A stretch of DNA of 64,000 nucleotides from Altererythrobacter sp. TH136 (GCF_007065885.1 NZ_CP041409.1:2341501-2405500), one strand, 5' to 3'. Counted from the first letter of the stretch, positions 26,958 through 36,117 are shown. Made by a program: numbers and translations. The notes: generated by a model from the letters alone, not told the origin.

Positions 26958-29089
26958 GGACCGCCGGGGGCGGGTGGAGCGCTGGGTGTAGGGGTGGGCG
27001 CCGGCTGCACCCGCAGCCCGTCACGGTCCAGCCGCACGTCGACCGGAAGTCCTTCGATATCGGTGGTGACGGTGACCCCTTCGCCGCCGATCCGCACGCG
27101 GGAGCGGTCATCGATCGGGAACTCGGCAGTCGGTATCGCGTCGGGCCCGGGCACGTCCATCGGTTCAACCGGAGTGCCGGGATCTTCGCTCGCGCCCGGC
27201 GCGGGCGCGGGGCGGGGCGCTGATTTGCCGAGCGCCTGAGCCATGAAATCGCGCCAGATTCGCGCCGGGATGCTGCCACCGGTCACTCCGTTCAAGGGGG
27301 TGTTGTCATCGTTCCCGACCCACACGCCGACCACCAGGTCGCCGGCGTAACCCACGAACAACGCATCGCGGTAATCCTGGCTGGTGCCGGTCTTGCCGAA
27401 CGCGGGCACCGACAGCGCGGCGGCGCGGCCGGTTCCGCGGCTGACCGCCGCGCGCATCATCTGTTCGATATCGCGGTGCGTGCGGCCGGACAGGCTCTCG
27501 TGCCTGCTCCACTCCCACGCTTTGGCAAGCCAGCCCTGTTTGGGCGTGGCGAAGGCATGCGGCCGGACTGGAAACTGGTTCGCCGCGACCCCGGCATATG
27601 CGCTCGTCAGTTCCAGCAAGGTCATTGTCGAAGTTCCGAGCGCCAGGCTGGGGTCGCCCTGTGCGAGCGGCGCCTGAACGCCTAGGTCGCGGGCCGTGGC
27701 GATGACGTTTTCGCTGCCGACGGTCTTCAGCAAACGCACGGCCGCCACGTTACTGGAGCGGGCAAAAGCGTCCTCAAGCGTAATGGACGCCGAATAATTG
27801 CCCCCGGCATTCTTCGGGCGATAGCTGCCGGTGGTGATCTCGCGATTGTCGATCATGTCATCGGGCGACATCCCGCTTCGCAGGGCGGCGAGCCACACGA
27901 ACAGCTTGAAGGTGGACCCGGGCTGCCGCCGCGCCTGTGTCGCTCGGTTGAAGGGGGAGCGAGCGTAGTCCTTGCCGCCGATCATCGCCACGACCTCGCC
28001 GTTCGGGCGCATGGCGACGAGTGCGACTTGCGCCTTGCCAGGCACCCGCTGGGTCGCACGGCGCGCGATCGCCTGCAGCCGCGAATCGAGGGTCGTGGTA
28101 AGGGTCTGTCCGCCGTAACCGGCCTCGGCAAGTTGCCGGCCCTGCGGCAGCGCCCAGTCAGCGAAATAAGTGCCTGTGGGCAGCGCCTTGTTCGGCCGCA
28201 CGTCGAGCCTGGGCGGGCGCATGGCGCGCGCTTCGGCCGCGGTGATGTAGCCGGCATCCTCCATCGAGCCGACGACGAGCTTCATCCGCCTGGCCGCGCG
28301 TTCATAGTGCTTGGTCGGAGCATAGCGCGAAGGCGCCTGAACGAGTCCTGCCAGCATCGCGGCCTGATCCGGCTTCAGCCGCTCTGGCTGGCGATAAAAG
28401 TAATGCAGCGACGCCGCCCGCAGGCCGTAGACGTTGTCACCGAAATACGCGTTCGATAGATACCGTTCGAGGATCTCGTCCTTCGTCAGCCATGCTTCCA
28501 GCCAGAAGGCGATCAGCATCTCGCGCGCCTTTCGGGTCAGTGTCTGTTCGGGCGTCAGGAAGGTGAATTTGGCGAGCTGCTGCGTGATCGTGCTGCCGCC
28601 GCCGTATCCGGTCCACGCCGCGCGGGCCATGCCGCGCGGATCGATCCCCCAGTGGCTGTAGAACCGCCGGTCCTCGATCGCCATGAACGCCTCGACCACG
28701 TGATCGGGTAGTTGGGCCACCTCGACCGGCTTGCCGATCACCGCGCCGTTGCGCGCGATCGGCGTCCCGTCGTTGGCGAGCAGCGTCAGTTCCGGCGGGG
28801 CAATCGGCTGCAGCGACTTGGACAGGGGGGCGGTCACGGCCAGCCAAGCGACGATCACGATGAACAGCGCGATGAGCGCGGCAATGGCGCGGACGATCCA
28901 CCAACTGCGCCGGCGCCCGAACCACAGCCGGTGAGCGGTGTCCGGCTTAGTGGTGCCAAGTCGCCGGTCCCAATCGTCGAACTTGTCGCTTACCGGCGTG
29001 TCGTCGCCATACGCCTCGTGCAGGGCGAAATAGCCGGCGTGAGGCGCCGGCTCGGGGGCGGGCTTGGGACGCGACCTGAAAAACGCCAT
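26954..29089 (-). CDS. Class A penicillin-binding protein (PBP1A family)
   Basis: 711 residues: cytoplasmic tail, membrane helix at about 62-86, glycosyltransferase 51 domain with EDRRFYSHWGID (catalytic Glu139) and GGSTITQQLAK, then a transpeptidase with S392-T-F-K395, SSN (445-447) and K566-T-G. It polymerises and cross-links peptidoglycan on the periplasmic face. The last 90 residues are Pro-rich with an acidic segment. It stands alone; cobS ends 41 bases upstream. Confidence 0.93.
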   Translation of the reverse strand: MAFFRSRPKPAPEPAPHAGYFALHEAYGDDTPVSDKFDDWDRRLGTTKPDTAHRLWFGRRRSWWIVRAIAALIALFIVIVAWLAVTAPLSKSLQPIAPPELTLLANDGTPIARNGAVIGKPVEVAQLPDHVVEAFMAIEDRRFYSHWGIDPRGMARAAWTGYGGGSTITQQLAKFTFLTPEQTLTRKAREMLIAFWLEAWLTKDEILERYLSNAYFGDNVYGLRAASLHYFYRQPERLKPDQAAMLAGLVQAPSRYAPTKHYERAARRMKLVVGSMEDAGYITAAEARAMRPPRLDVRPNKALPTGTYFADWALPQGRQLAEAGYGGQTLTTTLDSRLQAIARRATQRVPGKAQVALVAMRPNGEVVAMIGGKDYARSPFNRATQARRQPGSTFKLFVWLAALRSGMSPDDMIDNREITTGSYRPKNAGGNYSASITLEDAFARSSNVAAVRLLKTVGSENVIATARDLGVQAPLAQGDPSLALGTSTMTLLELTSAYAGVAANQFPVRPHAFATPKQGWLAKAWEWSRHESLSGRTHRDIEQMMRAAVSRGTGRAAALSVPAFGKTGTSQDYRDALFVGYAGDLVVGVWVGNDDNTPLNGVTGGSIPARIWRDFMAQALGKSAPRPAPAPGASEDPGTPVEPMDVPGPDAIPTAEFPIDDRSRVRIGGEGVTVTTDIEGLPVDVRLDRDGLRVQPAPTPTPSAPPAPGGP

Positions 29090-29130
29090 CAGCAGTGTAT
29101 TACCACTTCAACACAGCGCATCAAGCGCCG

Positions 29131-30120
29131 TCAGTTCTTGCCGACGACGCTTTCGGGCAGATCGACGCCAAACACCCGCTGGTAATATTCGGCCACCAGG
29201 ACTCGCTCGGCCTCATCGCACTTGTTGAGGAAGGTCAGGCGGAACGCGAACCCGACGTCCCTGAAGATCGCGGCGTTCTGCGCCCACGTAATTACCGTGC
29301 GGGGGCTCATCACCGTGGAGATGTCGCCGCCGATGAAGCCTTGGCGGGTCATGTCAGCGACCTTCACCATGTCGGCGATCACCTTGGCATCGGTGCTGGG
29401 GCTCTTTGCCGCAACGATCGCCTGTTCTGTCTTGGCCGGCAGGTAATTGAGCGCGACGACCAGGTTCCAGCGGTCCATCTGGCCTTGGTTGATCGCCTGG
29501 GTGCCATGATACAGCCCGCTGGTGTCGCCCAGGCCAACGGTGTTGGCGGTGGCGAACAGGCGGAAGTGGGGATCGGGACGGATAACGCGGTTCTGGTCCA
29601 GCAACGTCAGCTTGCCTTGCTGTTCCAGAACACGTTGGATCACGAACATCACGTCGGGCCGCCCGGCGTCGTATTCGTCGAACACCAGCGCGACGGGGTG
29701 TTGCAGCGCCCAAGGCAGCAGGCCTTCGCGGAATTCGGTCACCTGCAATCCGTCGCGCAGCACGATCGCATCGCGCCCGACGAGATCGATGCGGCTGATG
29801 TGCGCATCCAGGTTGATGCGGATGCAAGGCCAATTAAGCCGCGCGGCGACCTGTTCGATATGAGTGGACTTGCCGGTCCCGTGATAGCCCTGGACCATCA
29901 CCCGCCGGTCGTGCGCGAACCCGGCCAGGATGGCGAGCGTGGTATCGGGATCGAACACATAGCTGTCGTCGATGTCGGGGACCCGCGCATCCGCCTTGGA
30001 AAACGCGGGGATTTTCCAATCGATGTCCAGGCCGAAGACCTCTCGCGCATCGACCTCGGTGTCGGGAGCGGCGAGGAGGGTTCGCTGGGCGGTATCGAGG
30101 CCGTCGGTCATGTCGTTCAT
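29131..30120 (-). CDS. cobS: Cobaltochelatase subunit CobS
   Basis: 329 residues. AAA+ ATPase with Walker [10 protein letters not shown] (78-86), Walker [10 protein letters not shown] and the [12 protein letters not shown] segment. In aerobic cobalamin synthesis CobS and CobT drive cobalt insertion by CobN. No cobT, cobN or other cobalamin gene is in the window and no cobalamin riboswitch is evident, so it may work with genes elsewhere or have another role. An ATG at 30111 is a possible alternative start. Confidence 0.92.
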   Translation of the reverse strand: MNDMTDGLDTAQRTLLAAPDTEVDAREVFGLDIDWKIPAFSKADARVPDIDDSYVFDPDTTLAILAGFAHDRRVMVQGYHGTGKSTHIEQVAARLNWPCIRINLDAHISRIDLVGRDAIVLRDGLQVTEFREGLLPWALQHPVALVFDEYDAGRPDVMFVIQRVLEQQGKLTLLDQNRVIRPDPHFRLFATANTVGLGDTSGLYHGTQAINQGQMDRWNLVVALNYLPAKTEQAIVAAKSPSTDAKVIADMVKVADMTRQGFIGGDISTVMSPRTVITWAQNAAIFRDVGFAFRLTFLNKCDEAERVLVAEYYQRVFGVDLPESVVGKN

Positions 30121-30192
30121 CGCCGGCGGTGCCTATACGCGGGGGGCAAGCCTCGCAAGCGTCCTTGCGAGCAACTTATCGCGCCCCGATAT

Positions 30193-31044
30193 ATGCCAGC
30201 GATGCTGCCGACCCCGTCCGACCTGATCCGCCGCCGCCTGGTGGGCCAGGTGCGCGCGGTGTTCAACGATGCGGCGTCCGGCCAGCAGCCGGTGTCGATT
30301 AGCGAGCACGCCTTGTTCGAACGCGATTCGCCGATCCGGATAGTCCATTCCGGCGTGGTGTCGATGCTGGTCGGCGGCATCCGTTCACTGCTGTTGCAGA
30401 TGCTCCATCCGCACGCATTGCAGGGCGTGCTCGATCATTCCGATTTCCGCGCCGATATGCACGGCCGCCTGCGGCGGACCGCGCGGTTCATCGCGGTGAC
30501 GACCTTCGCCCACCGCGATGATGCGATGGCGGCGATCGGCCGGGTCAACCGCATCCATCAACGCGTCAGCGGTACGCTCCCCACCGGGGAGGCGTACTCA
30601 GCGACCGCTCCGCGCACGCAGGCCTGGGTGCACGTGGCAGAGGCGACCAGCTTCCTGGAGGCGTATCTGGCATACGTGAACCCGGCGATGCCGCGCGGCG
30701 AGCAGGATGAGTACTTCCGCCAGTTCGCCGTGGTGGCCCGGGCGCTCGGTGCCGACCCGGTGCCTGAGAGCCGAGCCGAAGCCGAGGCGCTCATCGCCGA
30801 ATTGCGATCCGATCTCGCCGCCAGCGACGCCTCCCGCGAGGTCGCGCGCCTGGTTCTCAGCCAGCGGCCGAAGGGCGCGCCGGTGGCGGTGCAGCGGACT
30901 CTCGGGACTGCTGCGGTTGATTTGCTGCCATCTTACGCGCGAACGATGCTCGCCTTGCCCCGGCCAGCGGTCACAGCGCTGCCGGCCCGTCTGGCGACGC
31001 GAACGATGTCTGAAACGCTGCGGTGGGCGTTTCGCCAGCGCTAG
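30193..31044 (+). CDS. MpaB/DUF2236-type oxygenase family protein
   Basis: 283 residues from ATG 30193 (another ATG at 30202). It resembles the DUF2236 family, which includes the fungal oxygenase MpaB and latex-clearing protein Lcp: LLLQMLHPHALQGVLDHSDF, RRTARFIAVTTFA and RVNRIHQRVSG hold the conserved His and Arg residues that bind haem or shape the site. Substrate unknown. It converges on the HxlR gene and shares a CTAG tetramer at the stops. Confidence 0.8.
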   Translation: MPAMLPTPSDLIRRRLVGQVRAVFNDAASGQQPVSISEHALFERDSPIRIVHSGVVSMLVGGIRSLLLQMLHPHALQGVLDHSDFRADMHGRLRRTARFIAVTTFAHRDDAMAAIGRVNRIHQRVSGTLPTGEAYSATAPRTQAWVHVAEATSFLEAYLAYVNPAMPRGEQDEYFRQFAVVARALGADPVPESRAEAEALIAELRSDLAASDASREVARLVLSQRPKGAPVAVQRTLGTAAVDLLPSYARTMLALPRPAVTALPARLATRTMSETLRWAFRQR

Positions 31045-31736
31045 GCGATTTTCGGCGGCAGCGAAAACAACGCCGCGTATTGCAGGGCAAGCGCGCGGTT
31101 CCCGCTGATCACCAGGCCGGCATCCCGCTCAAGATCCGCCCACGGCACACCGGCATAGAGGCCGGCGGCCATCACCGGCGCCGCTGGCGCGGTGAACACG
31201 GCGTGCGCTGAGTCCAGGTTTCCCCGCCGAATCGGCAGGGTCCCGTGATCCGGCTCGGCAAGAAACGTCTCTTCCCCGATCGCAAAGCCGATGGTGCCCT
31301 TCACGGAGCCGACCCGTCGCTTGTCCACCATGGTCCGCATCGCCAGCATCAACGACACCGGTGACAGGGGCAAGGTGGGGTCGTGCGCGCTCGATTGTGC
31401 GGCCCATCGCCCCAACTCCTGCAACAGTGGTTCGGCGGCATATCCCCACTGGGTCAGTTCATAAACTTGCGCCTTGCCCGGCGGCGGTAACTGCCGGCGG
31501 ACGAGCACGCCCGCCTCTTCCAGCGAAGCCACCCGCTCGGTGAGAACCTTTGCGCTGATACCGGGCAGGGCGGCGCGAATATCGGAAAACCGCCGCCCGC
31601 CCAGCATCAGTTCGCGCACCACCAGCAGTGACCAGCGTTCGCCCACCAACTCCATCGCGAACGCCGTTCCGCAGGCATCACCATACCAGCGGCCATGAGC
31701 GCCTTTCTCCGCGTCAGTTTCCTTTGGTAACTCCAC
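31041..31736 (-). CDS. HxlR-type transcriptional regulator with C-terminal extension
   Basis: 231 residues from GTG 31736. The N-terminal winged helix is typical of HxlR: GDACGTAFAMELVGERWSLLVV, FSDIRAALPGISAKVLTERV and a following wing. Cys near residue 22 matches the redox-sensing cysteine in some members. A further domain of about 100 residues, as in several alphaproteobacterial homologues, may bind a ligand. It is divergent from the DUF1428 operon, which it probably controls. Confidence 0.85.
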   Translation of the reverse strand: MELPKETDAEKGAHGRWYGDACGTAFAMELVGERWSLLVVRELMLGGRRFSDIRAALPGISAKVLTERVASLEEAGVLVRRQLPPPGKAQVYELTQWGYAAEPLLQELGRWAAQSSAHDPTLPLSPVSLMLAMRTMVDKRRVGSVKGTIGFAIGEETFLAEPDHGTLPIRRGNLDSAHAVFTAPAAPVMAAGLYAGVPWADLERDAGLVISGNRALALQYAALFSLPPKIA

Positions 31737-31753
31737 AGTTGCAATTAGTAACT
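31727..31753. promoter_or_regulatory. Candidate HxlR operator: two direct repeats 21 bases apart
   Basis: GTAACT at 31727-31732 and again at 31748-31753, within TTgGTAACTcC and TTaGTAACTtC. The 21-base spacing is two helical turns, so both faces are aligned. They lie around the GTG start of the HxlR gene and about 130 bases before the divergent operon. Confidence 0.4.
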
Positions 31754-31881
31754 TCTAGGATCAAGAAGAACAAGGGGGCGAGTCGAGGCGAGAGATTGCG
31801 CTGGCGCGGCTCGGCGGATGTTGAGAGGAGCCGGCGGACAACGTGAACCCGGCAGGCGCGACCGCTTAAGGGAGAAAGGCA

Positions 31882-32622
31882 GTGAGCTATTTCGATGGTT
31901 TCGTGATCCCCGTCGCAGCGAGCGACCGGGATAGGTTTGTGCAGCACGCGCGCACGATCGACCCGATCTTCCTTGAGAACGGTGCGTTGCGGGTGGTCGA
32001 ATGCTGGGGTGCCGACCTCAAGCCGGGTAAGACCACCGACTTCCAGGGCGCGGTAGCCGCCCGCGATGGCGAAACCGTTGCCTTCGCCTGGGTCGAATGG
32101 CCCGACAAGGACGCGCGTGACACTGGCATGGCCGCGGTCAGCGCGCTGATGGGCAAGGATCCGCGCATGGATCCAGCGACCAACCCGATGCCGTTTGATG
32201 GGCAGCGGATGATCTTCGGCGGGTTTGCTCCGATCGTCAGCCACGGCGCGTTCGCGCAAGGCCAGTATGTCCAGGGCTTTATTGTCCCGGTGCCGGAGGA
32301 CAGGCGCGAGGATTATCGCCAGATGGCCGATGACGCGTGGGACATGTTCCAAGGGTATGGCGCGACGGCGGTAGTTGAGGCTTGGGGCGATGACGTGCCG
32401 CACGGGGCGCAGACCGACTTCTACCGGGCGGTGAAGGCCGAGCCGGGCGAGGCGATCGTGTTCAGCTACATGGCGTGGCCAAGCCGGGAGGTGTGCGACG
32501 CGGCGGCCGAGAAGATGATGCACGATCCCGAGATGAAGATGCCGGACGATGTGCCGTTCAGCCCGCAACGAATGGTGTTCGGCGGCTTTGACCCCGTGCT
32601 CGTGCTGGAGCAGCCCCGATGA
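31882..32622 (+). CDS. Tandem DUF1428 protein
   Basis: 246 residues from GTG 31882, behind GGGAGAAAG. Two copies of the about 117-residue DUF1428 domain follow each other: MSYFDGFVIPVAASDRDRF ... GQRMIFGGFAPI and YVQGFIVPVPEDRREDY ... PQRMVFGGFDPV. DUF1428 is a dimeric ferredoxin-like fold of unknown function usually found as a single domain. First gene of a plus-strand unit with a reductase and two glutathione transferases. Confidence 0.85.
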   Translation: MSYFDGFVIPVAASDRDRFVQHARTIDPIFLENGALRVVECWGADLKPGKTTDFQGAVAARDGETVAFAWVEWPDKDARDTGMAAVSALMGKDPRMDPATNPMPFDGQRMIFGGFAPIVSHGAFAQGQYVQGFIVPVPEDRREDYRQMADDAWDMFQGYGATAVVEAWGDDVPHGAQTDFYRAVKAEPGEAIVFSYMAWPSREVCDAAAEKMMHDPEMKMPDDVPFSPQRMVFGGFDPVLVLEQPR

Positions 32623-32668
32623 CCGAGGTTTGCGGCGGCTGCTGGTCCCTGCTGGCGGCGTACTGACG

Positions 32669-33346
32669 ATGGCGCGCAAGGTCACCGGGGGATGCTTCCT
32701 TTCGCTTGATGGCGTGATGCAGGCGCCGGGCGGTCCTACCGAGGACACCCAGGGCGGGTTCGATGAAGGCGGCTGGATGTTCAAGATCTGGGACCCTGGC
32801 ATCGAGCAAACTCTCGGCGCGCTTTTTTCGGGCGACTACGATCTGCTGCTGGGCCGGCGAACCTATGACATCTTCGCGGCTTACTGGCCCTATGCGGAAG
32901 AGCCGGAGAACCGGCCGATGCGAGACGCGTTTGACGCGGCGAACAAATATGTGCTGACCCGCGGCGACCAGCCCCTCGAATGGCAGAACAGCCATCGCCT
33001 TGCGGGCATCGAGGATGTCGCACGGAATAAGCACAGTGAAGGGTCCGACATCATCATTCAGGGATCGAGCACGATCTATCCAGACCTGCTGGCAGCGGGC
33101 CTGATCGACGAACTGGTGCTGATGACCTTTCCAGTGGTGCTCGGCCAAGGCAAGCGGCTGTTCGGCGGCGGCACCCCCGTCGACAAATTCGAGATGATCG
33201 ACCACCGGGTGACCGACCAAGGCACGGTCATCGCCACCTACCGGCCTGGCGGAAAGCTGCCGCCTTACCCGGCGGAAGGCCCGATCGGCGCGAAGAGCGA
33301 GCGCGAGGCTGAACGCCAGCGCAAAATGGCGGCGGGGATCTGGTGA
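32669..33346 (+). CDS. Dihydrofolate reductase / RibD C-terminal family protein
   Basis: 225 residues from ATG 32669. The pattern GGCFLSLDGVMQAPGG, LLLGRRTYDIFAAYWP, DIIIQGSSTIYPDLLAAGLIDEL and FPVVLGQGKRLFGGG is that of the stand-alone RibD C-terminal reductases, which are usually of unknown substrate and not true folate enzymes. It begins 46 bases after the DUF1428 gene. Its stop overlaps the next start (TGATG). Confidence 0.87.
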   Translation: MARKVTGGCFLSLDGVMQAPGGPTEDTQGGFDEGGWMFKIWDPGIEQTLGALFSGDYDLLLGRRTYDIFAAYWPYAEEPENRPMRDAFDAANKYVLTRGDQPLEWQNSHRLAGIEDVARNKHSEGSDIIIQGSSTIYPDLLAAGLIDELVLMTFPVVLGQGKRLFGGGTPVDKFEMIDHRVTDQGTVIATYRPGGKLPPYPAEGPIGAKSEREAERQRKMAAGIW

Positions 33347-33999
33347 TGCTGCAACTCTACGGGCATCCATTCTCGTCCTACACCTGGAAGGCGCTGATCC
33401 CGCTTTATGCGAACGAGACCCCGTTCGAGTTCCGCTCGGTCGACCCGGGTGAGGGCGCGGAGCATGGCGCTTTCGTCGCGGCCGCACACCCGGCGGGCAA
33501 GTTCCCGGTGCTGATCGATGGCGCCACCACGGTGGTTGAGGCAACTGCGATCGTGGAATACCTCGCGGTGCACCACCCCGGCGCGGCGCCGTTGGTCCCC
33601 GCCGATCCAGCGGAGGCGGTCGTCGCCCGGATGCTGGACCGTGTGTTTGACAACTACGTCATGCACCACATGACCCGCGTGGTGTTGGCGCACATCGTGG
33701 GCGGCGAAAGTCCCGATCAGGCGGAGATTGCGAGCGCGAAGGAATCCCTGCGCCGCGTGTATCGCTGGCTGGAGGACTGGATGGCAGCCAACACCGTTCC
33801 CCCGCACGTCAGCCTTGTCACCTGCGCTGCGGCCCCGTCGCTGTTCTACGCCGATTGGGTGGAGCCGATCCCCGACGATCACCCGCAACTCAAGCGGCTG
33901 CGCCCCGAGCTTCTCGCGCTCGCTCCGGTATCCCGCTGCATCGAGGACGCGCGCCCGTTCCGCGGCTATTTTCCGCCTGGCGCCCCTGAGCGCGATTGA
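33346..33999 (+). CDS. Glutathione S-transferase family protein 1
   Basis: 217 residues from ATG 33346 (a GTG at 33343 is adjacent). The thioredoxin-like domain begins MLQLYGHPFSSYTWKALIP, with FPVLIDGATTVVEATAIVEYLA as the glutathione-binding cis-Pro and ESxAI-type segment (here EATAI), then an all-helical domain. It probably conjugates or reduces an electrophile. Translationally coupled to the reductase gene. Confidence 0.87.
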   Translation: MLQLYGHPFSSYTWKALIPLYANETPFEFRSVDPGEGAEHGAFVAAAHPAGKFPVLIDGATTVVEATAIVEYLAVHHPGAAPLVPADPAEAVVARMLDRVFDNYVMHHMTRVVLAHIVGGESPDQAEIASAKESLRRVYRWLEDWMAANTVPPHVSLVTCAAAPSLFYADWVEPIPDDHPQLKRLRPELLALAPVSRCIEDARPFRGYFPPGAPERD

Positions 34000-34018
34000 G
34001 CCCGCAGGAGAGCAGACG

Positions 34019-34645
34019 ATGGCCGAATACACGCTCTACACAAATCCCATGAGCCGGGGCCAGATTGCGCGCTGGGCGCTCCACGAGGCGGATGCCGATT
34101 ACGACCAGGTGCTGGTCGACTGGCAGGACAAAGGCGACCTCCTCAGGCTCAACCCGATGGGCAAGGTGCCGACGGTGGTCCACCACCATGGCGGCCACGA
34201 TCACGTGATCACCGAGGCCGCGGCCATCTGTCACTATCTGGCCGAACTGTCCGCGCCCGCGTTGCTCCCGCAGACGCACGAGAAGGCCGACTACTTCCGC
34301 TGGCTGCTGTTCGCCGCCGGCCCGCTCGAGCAAGCGGTGGTGACCAGGGCGATGGGGTGGGAGGTTCCGCCCGAGCGCGAGGGCATGGCCGGATTTGGAA
34401 ACTTCGACCGCACGATCGACGCGCTCGACGGCTGGCTTGCCAGCCACGATTACGTCTGCGGCGGTCGTTTCACTATGGCTGATGTCTACGTCGGCAGCGC
34501 CGTGGACTGGGGTCTGCAGTTCGGCTCGATCCCGATCCGCGGCAGTTTCGAAGGCTATGCTGGCCGCTTTCGGGGGCGCGAGGCGTACCAGGCCAGCAAG
34601 GCGATCGACGGCGAACTCATCGCCCAGATGCAGGCCGCAGGTTGA
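34019..34645 (+). CDS. Glutathione S-transferase family protein 2
   Basis: 208 residues from ATG 34019, behind CAGGAGAG. GST pattern: YTLYTNPMSRGQIARWALHEA, NPMGKVPTVVH and ITEAAAICHYLAE, then a helical domain with FTMADVYVGSAVDW. It is distinct from the preceding GST and follows it after 19 bases, completing the probable HxlR-controlled unit. Confidence 0.88.
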   Translation: MAEYTLYTNPMSRGQIARWALHEADADYDQVLVDWQDKGDLLRLNPMGKVPTVVHHHGGHDHVITEAAAICHYLAELSAPALLPQTHEKADYFRWLLFAAGPLEQAVVTRAMGWEVPPEREGMAGFGNFDRTIDALDGWLASHDYVCGGRFTMADVYVGSAVDWGLQFGSIPIRGSFEGYAGRFRGREAYQASKAIDGELIAQMQAAG

Positions 34646-34697
34646 CGCGAATGTTTCGCCAGTTTCCCTAGCGTCGCATCTGGCCTAGGGCGCCGGG

Positions 34698-35960
34698 ATG
34701 ACTCAGACCGCCGCCGCCCGCCTGACCGAAACCAGCGCCAGTACGAACCTGCCGCTGACCAATGACGATGTCCTTGCCGCGGCGCAGCGCATCGCCGGTG
34801 CAGTCGTGCACACCCCGACGATGCACTCGCAAACGCTGTCGAACATCGTCGGCACCGAAATTTGGCTCAAGTTCGAGAATCTTCAGTTCACCGCCGCTTA
34901 CAAGGAACGCGGTGCGCTCAATGCGTTGCTGCAGCTCACGCAAGAGCAGCGTAACCGTGGCGTCATCGCAGCCTCTGCCGGCAATCACTCGCAGGGACTG
35001 AGCTACCACGGCACGCGCCTGGGCGTGCCGGTGACGATCGTGATGCCGCGCACGACGCCGAGCGTGAAGATCATGCAGACCGAAAGCGTCGGCGGCAACG
35101 TGGTGCTGGAAGGCGAAACGTTCGACGATGCCTATGCCCACGCGCGGCAGCTGGAGCAGGAGCGCTGCCTGACCTTCGTCCACCCGTTTGACGATCCGCA
35201 CGTCGCGGCGGGCGCTGGTACGGTCGCGCTGGAAATGCTGGCCGATGCGCCGGAGATCGATTGCCTGGTGGTTCCAATCGGCGGCGGAGGCCTGATCAGC
35301 GGCATGGCCACCGTCGCCAAGGCGACCGGGCGGGAGATCGAAGTCGTCGGGGTGGAGGCGGCGCTGTTCCCGTCGATGTATTCGCGCATCAACAACATCC
35401 CCATGCCGTGCGGCGGCGACACCCTGGCCGAGGGGATCGCGGTCAAGGAACCAGGCGAATTCACCTCGCGGGTCATCGCTCAGAAGGTCGATGACATCCT
35501 GCTGGTGGAGGAGGCCGAACTCGAGCGTGCGGTCAGCCTGCTGCTGCAGATCGAGAAGACCGTGGTCGAGGGCGCCGGCGCGGCCGGTCTGGCCGCAGTG
35601 CTCGCTCATCCCCATCGGTTTGCTGGGAAGAAGCTGGGGCTGGTGCTGTGCGGCGGCAATATCGACCCGCGGCTGCTCGCCAACGTGCTTCTGCGCGACC
35701 TGGCCCGATCCGGCCGGCTCGCGCGGCTCCGCGTGACCCTCCAGGACCGCCCGGGCGCGCTGTACAAGGTGATGAAGGAATTCGACGCGCACAACGTCAA
35801 CATCATCGAGATCTATCACCAGCGCATCTTCACGTCGTTGCCGGCGAAGGGGCTGATCACCGACATTGAATGCGAGGCGCGCGACAAGGACCAGATCGAG
35901 GCGCTGGTCGCCGCGCTCACCGCCTCGGGATACTCGGTCCATCAGGTGGAGCTCGGCTGA
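34698..35960 (+). CDS. Threonine ammonia-lyase
   Basis: 420 residues. PLP-dependent fold type II: Lys69 in AAYKERGALN, SAGNHSQG at 93-100, and the GGGGLISG phosphate loop. The C-terminal part from about 335 is a single ACT domain (RVTLQDRPGALYKVMKEF). It deaminates threonine to 2-oxobutanoate; one ACT domain fits the shorter TdcB/IlvA type. The biosynthetic or catabolic role cannot be settled here. Confidence 0.92.
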   Translation: MTQTAAARLTETSASTNLPLTNDDVLAAAQRIAGAVVHTPTMHSQTLSNIVGTEIWLKFENLQFTAAYKERGALNALLQLTQEQRNRGVIAASAGNHSQGLSYHGTRLGVPVTIVMPRTTPSVKIMQTESVGGNVVLEGETFDDAYAHARQLEQERCLTFVHPFDDPHVAAGAGTVALEMLADAPEIDCLVVPIGGGGLISGMATVAKATGREIEVVGVEAALFPSMYSRINNIPMPCGGDTLAEGIAVKEPGEFTSRVIAQKVDDILLVEEAELERAVSLLLQIEKTVVEGAGAAGLAAVLAHPHRFAGKKLGLVLCGGNIDPRLLANVLLRDLARSGRLARLRVTLQDRPGALYKVMKEFDAHNVNIIEIYHQRIFTSLPAKGLITDIECEARDKDQIEALVAALTASGYSVHQVELG

Positions 35961-36117
35961 GCGGAAGCCCGGAAACCACTTCGCAACTGTGCAAAGTAGG
36001 TTTCCGTTAACCGCGATAGATGGTTAAGGGTCTTTTACCGCCGGTTCGCTTTGGGCATACCTCGAGCACGCGGCGGACGCGTTCGTTCAAATCCGCGAGA
36101 GGACCCTGGCAGCTCCC
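35961..36117. promoter_or_regulatory. Structured intergenic region between threonine ammonia-lyase and bpt
   Basis: It holds a long imperfect stem-loop at 35971-36005 (GGAAACC...GGTTTCC, then ACTT/AAGT and GCA/TGC around ACTG) and, right after it, an inverted repeat TTAACC (36007-36012) / GGTTAA (36022-36027). No poly-T follows, so the first could be an atypical terminator or an RNA element, the second an operator for bpt. Confidence 0.45.

Noticed and set aside
36007-36027. CtrA-binding site (TTAA-N7-TTAA) upstream of bpt
   Set aside because: The two TTAA half-sites are 13 bases apart, not 7, so it is better described as an inverted repeat of unknown use.
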